A DNA stretch of 64,000 nt from Callorhinus ursinus. Its lineage: Eukaryota > Chordata > Mammalia > Carnivora > Otariidae. Shown one piece after another: positions 22,644 through 31,319 of this stretch. The notes under the pieces are model-generated. The model saw only the letters and a list, made by a program, of their open reading frames with translations. It did not search any database and was not told the origin of the DNA. The DNA lies in assembly GCF_003265705.1 (NCBI RefSeq), contig NW_020313005.1, forward strand, positions 14,243,003-14,307,002, in the 5' to 3' direction. Numbering within the stretch: the first letter of the stretch is position 1; every line of letters starts with the position of its first letter. Made by a program: the position numbers and the translations under genes.

Positions 22644-25493
22644 GTGGCACTAAATTCATATCTTTCAATAGTTACCCTGAATGTAAATGGGCTAACTGCC
22701 CCAATCAAAAGACACAGGCTAAGAGATTGGATTTAAAAAAAAGACTCATCAATATGCTGTCTGCAAGAGACTCATTTTAAACCAAAAGAAACCCCCAGAT
22801 TGAAAGTGAGGGGGTGGAACACTATTTACCATGCTAATGGACACCAAAAGAAAGCTGGGGTGGCAATCCTTATATCAGAGAATTTAGATTTTCAAACAAA
22901 GACTGTAATAAGAGATGAGGAAGGACACTATATCCTACTTAAAGAGTCTATCCAACAAGAAGATCTAACAGTTGTAAATATCTATGCCCCCAACATGGAA
23001 GCAGCCAAGTATATAAGCAATTAATAACAAAAGCGAAGAAACACATTGACAACAATACAATAATAGTGGGGGAATTCAACATCCCCTGACTGAAATGGAC
23101 AGATCATTTAAGCAAAGATCAATAAGGAAATAAAAACTTTAAATGAAACACTGGACCAAATGGACTTCACAGACATATTCAGAACAATCCATCCCAAAGC
23201 AATGGAATACACATTCTTCTCTAGGTCTCATGGAACATTCTCCAGAATTGTTCACATCCTAGGTCTCAAATCAGGTCTCAACCGGTACCAAAAGATTGGG
23301 ATTATGCCCTGCATATTTTCAGACCTCAATGCTGTGAAACTAGAACTCAATCACAAGAGGAAATTCAGAAAGAACTCAAATATATGGAGGCTAAAGAGCA
23401 TCCTACTAAAGAATGAATGGGTCAACCAGGAAATTAAAGAAGAATTAAAAAAAATTCATGGAAACCAATGAAAATGAAAACACAACTGTTCAAAATCTTT
23501 GGGATACAGCAAAGGCAGTCCTGAGAGGAAAGATTATAGCAATACAAGCCTTTATTAAGAAACAAGAAAGGTCTCAAATACACAACTTAACCCTACACCT
23601 AAAGGAGCTTGAGAAAGAACAGCAAATAAAGCCTAAACCCAGAAGGAGAAGAGAAATAATAAATATCAGAGCAGAAATCAATGAACTAGAAACCAAAAGA
23701 ACAGTAGAACAGATCAACGAAACTAGGAGCTTGTACTTTGAAAGAATTAACAAGATTGATAAACTCCTGGCCAGACTTATCAAAAAGAAAAGAGAAATGA
23801 CTGAAATCAACAAAATCATGAATGAAAGAGGAGAGATCACAACCAACACCAAAGAAATAGAAACAAGATATAAAATCAATGCACAGAAATCAGTGGCATT
23901 CCTATACACCAACAACAAGACAGAAGAGAGAAAAATCAAGGAGTCGATCCCATTTACAATTGCACCCAAAATCATAAGATACCTCAGAATAAATTTAACC
24001 AAAGAGGCAAAGGATCTCTACTCAGAAAAGTATAAAATACTCATGAAAGAAGTTGAAGAAGACACAAAGAAATGGAAAAACATTCCATGCCCATGGATTG
24101 GAAGAACAAATATTGTGAATATGTCAATGCAACTACCTAGAGCAATCTACATATTCAATGCAATACCCATCAAAATACCATCCACTTTTTTCAAAGAAAT
24201 GGAACAAATAATCCTAAAATTTTATGGAAGCAAAATAGACCCCGAATAGCCAGAGGAATATTGAAAAAGAAAAGCAAAGCTGGCAGCATCACAATTCCGG
24301 ACTTCGAGCCCTCTTACAAAGCGGTCATCATCAAGACAGTAGGGTACTGGCACAAAAACAGACACATAGATCAATGGAACAGAATAGAGAGCCCAGAAAT
24401 GGACCCTCAACTCTATTGTCAGCTAATCTTTGAGAAAGCAGGAACTAATGTCCAGTGGACAGTCTCTTCAACAAATGGTGTTGGGAAAATTGGACAGCCA
24501 CATGCAGAAGAATGAAACTGGACCATTTCTTTATGCCACACACAAAAATAGACTCCAAATGTTTGAAAGACCTAAACGTGATATAGGAGTCCATCAAAAT
24601 CCTAAAGGAGAACACAGGCAGCAACCTCTTCGACCTCAGCCACAGCAACTTCTTCCTAGAAACATTGCCAAAGGCAAGGGAAGCCAGGGCAAAAATGAAC
24701 TATTGGGATTTCATCAAGATAAAAAGCTTTTGCACAGCAAAAGTAACAGTCCACAAAACCAAAAGACAACCGACAGAATGGGAGAAAATATTTGCAAATG
24801 ACATATCAGATAAAGGGCTAGTATCCAAAATCTATAAAGAACTTATCAAACTCAACACCCAAAGAACAAATAATCTAATCAAGAAATGGGCAGAAGACAT
24901 GAACAGATATATTTCCAAAGAAGACATCCAAATGGCCAACAGACACATGAAAAAGTGCTCAACATTTCTCGGCATCAGGGAAATCCTAATCAAAACCTCA
25001 AGTAGATACCACCTCACACCAGTCAGAATGGCTAAAATTAACAAGTCAGGGAACGACAGATGTTGGCGGGGATGTGGAGAAAGGGGAACCCTCCTACACT
25101 GTTGGTGGGAATGCAAATGCTTATCAACCACTCTGGAAAACAGTATGGAGGTTCCTCAAAATGTTGAAAATAGAGCTACCATACGATCCAGCAATTGCAC
25201 TCCTGGGTATTTACCCCAAAGATACAAATGTAGGGATCTGAAGGGGTACATGCACCCCAATGTTTATAGCAGCAATGTCCACAATAGCCCAACTGTGGAA
25301 AGAGCCAAGATGTCCATCGACAGATGAATGGATAAAGAAGAAGTGGTATATATTCACAATGGAATATTATGCAGCCATCAAAAGGAATGGGATCTTGCCA
25401 TTTGCAATGACGTGGATGAAACTGGAGGGTGTTATGCTGAGTGAAATAAGTCAATCAGAGAAAGACATGTATCATATGACCTCACTGATATGA
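22644..25493 (+). pseudogene. L1-6 ORF2 lacking the RT core
   Basis: The start codon is GTG at 22644 instead of ATG. The endonuclease region has several losses: 'GDFNTP' reads G-E-F-N-I-P followed by TGA near 23070-23097, and the catalytic S-D-H near 23319-23327 reads S-D-L. The open frame 23458-24249 (263 codons) runs straight from 'TNTKEIET' into 'RYKINAQKS'. In L1-11 these blocks are separated by 959 bp that encode RT motifs including F-A-D-D. After 24249 further shifts occur, then the C-terminal region and the stop at 25491-25493. It cannot encode a working reverse transcriptase. Confidence 0.93.
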
Positions 25494-25935
25494 AGAATCC
25501 TTAATCTCAGGAAACAAACTGAGGGTTGCTGGAGTGGTGGGGGGTGGGAGGGATGGGGTGGCTGGGTGATCGGTATTGGGTAAGGTATGTGCTATGCTGA
25601 GCACTATGAATTGTGCAAGACTGTTGAAACACAGTTCTGTACTTCTGAAACAAATAATGCAACATATGTTAAGAAAAAAGAAAAAGAAGGAGATAGCAGG
25701 AGGGGAAGAATGAAGGGGAGTAAGTTGGAGGGGGAGACGAACCATGAGAGACGTTGGACCCTGAAAAACAAACTGAGGGTTCTATCGTGGAGGAGGATGG
25801 GGGATGGGTTAGCCTGGTGATGGGTATTAAAGAGGGCACATTCTGCATGGCGCGCTAGGTGTTAGGCACAAACAATGAATCATGGAACAGTATATCAAGA
25901 ACTAATGATGTAATGTATGGTGATTAACATAACAA
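25494..25935 (+). other. L1-6 3'UTR with G-rich tract
   Basis: The 3'UTR has a G-run cluster at 25528-25570 (GG, GGGGGG, GGG, GGG, GGGG, GGG), able in principle to form a G-quadruplex on the sense RNA, and a purine block at 25680-25740. The AATAAA found near the end of L1-11 is changed here ('aacaaaaaaa' at 25931). Confidence 0.8.
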
Positions 25936-25975
25936 AAAAATTTTAAAAAAAGAAAAAAATGTCTATGCTGCCCAG

Positions 25976-27532
25976 GGCAATCTACACATTCAATTCAATC
26001 CCTATCAAAATACCACCAACCTTTCCAACGAGCTGGAACAAATAATCCTAAAATTTCTGTAGAACAACAAAAGACCCTGAATAGCCAGAAGAATGTTGCA
26101 AAAGAAAGCCAGTGCTGGCAGCATCATGGTGCCTGACTTCAAACTATATTACAAAGCTGTGATCATCATCCACCAGAAATGGACTCTCAACTCACTCTGT
26201 GGTCAACTAATCTTTGAATAGTTAAATAGGAAAGAATATCCAATGGATAAAAGATAGTCTCTTCAACAAATGGTGTTGGGAAAATTGGTCCCCATATATA
26301 GAAGAATGAAACTGGATCATTTTCTTTTCTTTTTTTTTTAAAGATTTTATTTATTTATTCATGAGAGACACAGAGAGAGATAGAGAGAGAGAGGCAGAGG
26401 GAGAAGCAGGCTCCCAAGGAGCAGGGAGCCCGATGCGGGACTCGATCCCAGGACTCTGGGATCATGCCCTGAGCCGAAGGCAGACGCTTAACCATCTGAG
26501 CCACCAGGCGCCCTGGACCATTTTCTTACACCACACACACACACCCCTACCTCTAAACAGATGAAAGAAACACCTAAATGTGAAAGACCGAAATCCATCA
26601 AAATCCTGGAGCAGCCTCTTTGACCAGCTACAGAAACCTCTTGCTAGACATATCTCCATGGGCAAGGAAAACAAAAGCAAAAATGAACTATTGAGACTTC
26701 AGCAAGATAAAAAGCTTTTGCACAGTACAGGAAACAGTTACCAAAACAAAAGGACAATCTACAGAATGGGAGAAGATATTTGCAAATGTCTTATCAGAAA
26801 AGGGCTGGTATCCAAGATCTATAAAGAACTTATCAAACTCAACACCCAAAGAACAAATAATCCAGTTGAGAAATGGGGAGAAGACATGAACAGACATTTC
26901 TCCAAAGAACATATACTAATGGCCAACGAGCACATGAAAAAATGCTTATCATTTGGCATGAGAAAAATACAAATCAAAACCACAATGAGATACCACCTCA
27001 CACGAGTCAGAAAGCCTACAATTGGTAAGACAGGAAAAAACAAATATTGGTGAGGATGTGGAGAAAGGGGAATCCTCTTACACTCTTGGTGGAAATGTAA
27101 GCTGATACATCCACTCTGGAAAACAGTATGGAAGTTTTTTAAGAAGTTAAAAGTATAGCTACCCCATTTCCCAGCAATTGCACCACTCTGTATTTACCCC
27201 AAATATAGAAATGCAGTGGTTCGAATAGGCACCTGCACTCCAATGATCATAACAGCAATGTCCACAATAACTAAACTGTGGAGGGAGCCCAAATGACTTT
27301 TGACAGATGAATGAATAAAGAAATGTGGTATAGATGTACAATGGAATATTACTCAGCTATTAATAAGGTTGAAATTTTACAATTTACACTGATGTGGTTG
27401 GAACTTGAGGGTATTATGCTGAATGAAATAAGTCAGTCAGAGGAAGACAATTATCACATGTTTTCACCCATGTGGTGGAATTTAAGAAAAAAAACTGAGG
27501 ATCATAGGGGAAGAGAAAGAAAACTAAAATAA
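25976..27532 (+). pseudogene. L1-5 ORF2 part 2 (C-terminal region)
   Basis: This covers the part after the RT palm through the C-terminal domain. The best open piece is 26580-27053 with '[19 protein letters not shown]' and '[10 protein letters not shown]'. The last readable part, 27311-27532, contains 'EYYSAI' and 'MLNEISQSEED'. SINE S4 breaks it, as do several stops. Confidence 0.85.
26327..26513 (-). mobile_element. S4: Can-SINE in L1-5, 14-bp TSD
   Basis: On the + strand it reads as a T-rich start, 'aaagattttatttatttatt', a purine-rich centre and the reversed tRNA-like head ending 'ccaccaggcgccc'. Duplications are tggatcattttctt at 26313-26326 and tggaccattttctt at 26514-26527, one mismatch. 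Confidence 0.95.
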
Positions 27533-27778
27533 GATGAAATCAGAGTGGGAGACAAAACTTATGTGACCCTTAACTATAGGAAACAAACAGTTGCTGGAGG
27601 GGATGTGGGAGGCATAGGAGATCTGGTTGATGACCATTAAGGAGGGTACATGATGTAATGAGCACTCGGTGTTATATTCAACTGATGAATTACTGACTCT
27701 ATATCTGAAACTAATGATACACTATAAGTTAACTAATTGAGTTTAAATAAAATAGTAAAGAGGAAAGAAAAAAGGAAT

Positions 27779-28407
27779 TGAGGGAATGGAGAACCATCTG
27801 TCATGGTAATGGATACCAAAAGAAAGCCAGAGTAGACATACTTATATCAGACAGCCTAGATTTTAAAATAAAAACCATAAAAGGAAATGAAGAAGGGCAT
27901 TATATCATAATTAAGGTTCTATCCATTAAGAAGATCTGACAATTATAAATATTTATGCCCCCAAAATGCAAGCACCCAAATAGATAATTCAATTAATAAT
28001 AAACATAAAGAAATGCATTGATAAAAATATAATAATAGTAGGGAATTTTAACACCCTGCTCACAGCAATGGACAGATCATCTAAGCAGATCAACAAAGAA
28101 AAGAGTGGTTTTGAACGACACACTAGAGCAGATGCATTTCACAGATACATTCAGAGTGTTTCATCCTAAAAATAGGGAATACACAATCTTCTCCAGTGCA
28201 CATAGAATATTCTCCAGAATAGATTGCATACTGGGTCACAAATCTGGTTTCAACAGGTACAAAATGATTGAGATCATACTATGCATATTTTCAGACCACA
28301 AGACTGTGAAACTTGAAGTCAACTACAAGAAAAAAATTGGAAAGGCCACCAATACAAAGAACATCCTACTAAAGAATGAAAAGGGTTAACCAGGAATTAA
28401 AGAAGAA
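27779..28407 (+). mobile_element. L1-4 part 2: ORF2 endonuclease region
   Basis: L1-4 resumes with the ORF2 text 'gagggaatggagaaccatct' after the L1-5 tail. It can be followed through the endonuclease domain, including F-S-D-H near 28290-28301, to 'ccaggaattaaagaagaaa' where L1-7 begins. The longest open piece is 28105-28389. Confidence 0.88.
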
Positions 28408-28586
28408 AGAGGGGAGGAGTGTGGGGATGGGGGTAACAGGGTGATGGGTATTGAGAAGTACACATGCTGTGATGAGGACTGGGTGTTACACTTAACTAAT
28501 GAATCATTGAACACTGCATCAAGGACTAATTATGTACTATACAGTAGCTAACTGAACATAATAAAAAAATAAAAATAAATAAATAA
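28408..28586 (+). mobile_element. L1-7: tiny L1 3'UTR-only insertion
   Basis: About 180 bp of L1 3'UTR ('gggtgatgggtattgagaag' ... 'gtagctaactgaacataata') with an (AAAT)n tail lies within the ORF2 of L1-4. It is an extreme 5' truncation. No clear duplication is seen; a few bases of the host L1 are missing at the site. Confidence 0.82.
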
Positions 28587-30110
28587 ATGGAAGCAATGAA
28601 AATGAAAAGGCTACAGTCCAAAACCTCTGGGTTTCAGCAAAGGGAATCCAAAGAAGGAAGTATATTGTAATACAGGCCTACCTCACAAAGCAAAAAAAGT
28701 CCCAAATACACAACCTAACCTTATACCCAAAGGAACTAGAAAAGAAATAGCAAATAAACCTTACAGCCTGTGGAAGAAGGGAAATAATAAAGATTAGAGC
28801 AGAAATAAATGATATAGAAGCAAACAAACAAACAAAAACCCCACAGTAGAACAGATCAATGAAACTAGTAGCTGGTTCTTTGACAGAATTAATAAAATTA
28901 ATAAACCCCTAGCCAAACTTATCAAAAAGAAAAGAATGAAAGAGCTCAAATAAATAAAATCATGAATGAAAAAAATCCTAAAATTTGTATAGAACCACAA
29001 AAACCTCAAATAGCAAAAACAATTCTGAAAAAGAAAAGCAAAGTGTGAGGCATCACGATTCTTGACTTCAAGCTACATTACAAATTTGTAGTCATCAAGA
29101 CAGTATGGTACTGTCACAAAAACAGACACATAGATCAATGGAACAGAATAGAAAACCTAGAAATGGACCTACACGTATATGTCAACTAATCTTCAACAAA
29201 GTAGGAAAGAATATCCAATGGGAGAAAGACAGTGTTTTCAACAAATAGTGTTGGGAAAACTGGAAAACAACTTGTACAGGAATGGAACTGGACCACCTGT
29301 TTACACCATAATTTCAAAATGGATGAAAGATCTAAATATGGGACAGGAAACCATCAAGACCCTAGAGAAGAATAGGCAGCAACCTTTTTGACCTCACTGA
29401 TAGCAATGTCTTACTAGACATGTCACTGGAGGCAAGGGAAACAAAACCAAAAATGAACTATTGGGACTTCATCAAGTTAAAAATCTTTTGCACAGTGAAG
29501 GAATGAATAATTTTTTTTTTCCACAGAAGACATCTAGATGGCTAACAGACACATGAAAAGATACTCAACATCACTCATCATCAGGGATATACAAATCAAT
29601 TCTACAATGAGATATCACCTCATACCTGTCAGAATGGCTAAAATTAACTCAGGAAACAACAGATGTTGGTGAGGATGTGGAGAAAGGGGAACCCTCTTAC
29701 ACTATTGGTGGGAATGCAAAATGGTGCAGCTACTCTGGAAAACAGTACGAAGGTTCCTCAGAAAGTTAAAAATAGAACTACCCTATGATCCAGCAATCGC
29801 ACTACTAAGTATTTACCTGAGATACAAAAATACAGATTTGAAGAGAAACATGCCCCATGTGTATAACAGCGTTATCAACAAGAGCCAAACTGTGGAGAGC
29901 CCACATGTCTGTTGACTGATGAATGGATAAAGGAGAGGTGGTATATATAAATGCAATGGAATATTACTAAGCCATCAAAAAAATGAAATCTTGCCATTTG
30001 CAAAGACTTGGATGGAGCTAGAGTATAGTATGGTAAGCAAAATAATTCAGTCAGAGAAAGACAAATACCATATTATTTCACTCATCTGTGGAATTTAGGA
30101 AACAAAACAG
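28587..30110 (+). pseudogene. L1-4 ORF2 remnant without RT core
   Basis: Only short open pieces remain (for example 29179-29391 and 29721-29915). The first part matches 'VQNLW..AK' and the 'KIRAEIND' region. The RT motifs, including F-A-D-D, are missing through the internal deletion near 28975. The C-terminal region is present but broken. Confidence 0.83.
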
Positions 30111-30257
30111 ATGAATGTATGGAAAGGGGGGAAAAAAGAGAGAGAGGGAGGCAAACCATAAGAGACTCTTAATGATAGAGAACAAACTGAGGATTGATGG
30201 AGGGAGGTCGGTGAGGAATGGGATAAATGGGTGATAGGTATTAAGGAGGGAACTTGT
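28587..30257 (+). mobile_element. L1-4 part 3: ORF2 remainder and 3'UTR start
   Basis: The part begins 'atggaagcaatgaaaatgaa' and continues ORF2. Near 28968-28980 the text jumps from 'aaaatcatgaatgaaa' to 'aaaatcctaaaatttg', leaving out about 1.3 kb that holds the RT core in L1-11. A second loss of about 190 bp is at about 29505-29522. The 3'UTR starts near 30100 and is interrupted by SINE S5. Confidence 0.88.
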
Positions 30258-30438
30258 GGGGCACCTGAGTACCTCAGTTAGTTGGGCACTTGACTCGATT
30301 TCTGCTCAGGTCATGATCTCGGGGTATGGGATTGAGACCTGTATCAGGCTCCATGCTCAGTAGGGAGTCTGCTTGGGAATTATCTCTCTCTCTTCCTTTG
30401 CCCCAATTCCTGCTCATTCTCTCTGAAATAAATAAATA

Positions 30439-30489
<51 letters not shown>

Positions 30490-30529
30490 ACAAATAAATA
30501 AATAAATAATAAATCTTCAAAAGAAAGTA
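30258..30529 (+). mobile_element. S5: Can-SINE in the L1-4 3'UTR, very long (AAAT)n tail
   Basis: The copy begins 'ggggcacctgagtacctcag' and ends in about twenty AAAT units at 30425-30510. Probable flanking duplications are gggaacttgt at 30248-30257 and ggacacttgt at 30530-30539. The L1-4 3'UTR continues directly afterwards. Confidence 0.92.
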
Positions 30530-30655
30530 GGACACTTGTTATGATGATCACTGGGCATCATATGTAAGTGATGAATCACTAAATTCCTCTCTTAAAACTA
30601 ACATTATACTATATGTTAACTAACTAGTATTTAAATAAAAATTTGGAAAAACAAA
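30530..30655 (+). mobile_element. L1-4 part 4: 3' end and tail
   Basis: The text 'tgatgatcactgggcatcat' through 'tatatgttaactaactagta' to 'aaaaatttggaaaaacaaaa' is an older type of L1 3' end, similar to that of L1-3. Confidence 0.85.
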
Positions 30656-30895
30656 ACCTAGAGGAGAACACAGGCAGTAAGTTCTCTAATATCAGCTATT
30701 GCATCATTTTTCTAGATATGTCTCCTGAAGCAAAGGAAATAAAATAAAAATAAATAAACTGAGACTACATCAAAATAAAAGCTTCTGCATGGTGAAGGAA
30801 ACAATCAACAAAGCTAATCTACTGAATGGAAGAATATATTTGCAAGTGACATATCAAATGAAGTGATAGTGTCCAAAATTTATAAAGAAACCAGA
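30656..30895 (+). mobile_element. L1-8: fragment of old L1 ORF2
   Basis: The fragment starts 'ctagaggagaacacaggcag' and includes 'gatatgtctcctgaagcaaa' and 'gtgtccaaaatttataaaga', all ORF2 C-terminal half text. It is highly decayed. It could be the right half of an element into which L1-4 inserted; its left half would then be in or before the assembly gap. Confidence 0.75.
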
Positions 30896-31104
30896 CATTC
30901 TTAATGTTCTGTAAAATAATTCTGTAATGTAATATAAGATGACGAACCTTGTATCTCTCTTCTTGGAAGAAACAAGAAAGGAACTAGTGGGGGGGAAAAG
31001 GTGCAACAGTGATCCAAGGACTTGGAAAACCTGCCTCAGCTTTGACATCTAGAGATTCATGGAGTTGCTGTGGTTATAGCCAACATGGCTCTGAGATTAT
31101 CTTT
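30896..31104. other. Short non-repeat spacer
   Basis: Nothing recognised in about 210 bp between the two nests. A G-run occurs at 30989-30995. Confidence 0.5.
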
Positions 31105-31319
31105 TCCTTTTTTAAAAATATTTATTTATTCAAATTCAATTAGCCAACTCATAGTACATACTTTCAGAGGTATTGTTCAAAATTTATCAGTTTGATATAA
31201 CACCCAATACTAATCATATCACATGCTCTCCTTAATGCCCATCACCCAATTACTCCATCCTCCCACCCACTTCCCCTCCAGCAACCCTCAGTTTGTTTCC
31301 TATAGTTAAGAGTCTCTTA

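Larger units (their letters stand above)
19851..25955 (+). mobile_element. L1-6: full-length LINE-1 with in-frame RT deletion
   Basis: The element runs from its 5' end 'ggggcagagcaagatggcgg' to an A-rich tail ending at 25955. It is bounded by a perfect 20-bp duplication. Order: 5'UTR 19851-21669, ORF1 21670-22562, ORF2 22644-25493, 3'UTR 25494-25935. Its 6.1 kb is about 960 bp shorter than L1-11 because of one internal ORF2 deletion. It is inserted in the ORF2 of L1-5 and is one of the youngest insertions here. Confidence 0.97.
25956..27778 (+). mobile_element. L1-5 part 2: ORF2 3' part and 3'UTR
   Basis: The sequence resumes at the same point as 19850 with 'gtctatgctgcccagggcaa', then continues to the 3' end 'gtttaaataaaatagtaaag'. 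SINE S4 interrupts it at 26327-26513. The 3'UTR differs from that of L1-6 and is of an older type. Confidence 0.93.

Noticed and set aside
23574..24002. Antisense open frames within ORF2 (also 41403-41636, 47417-47695, 34055-34240)
   Set aside because: They mirror the same A-rich ORF2 segment in each copy; T-rich antisense reads as leucine/isoleucine/serine. No sign of coding.
30425..30510. CRISPR-like or satellite array
   Set aside because: It is an (AAAT)n SINE tail. No spaced direct repeats of CRISPR type occur anywhere in this eukaryotic window.
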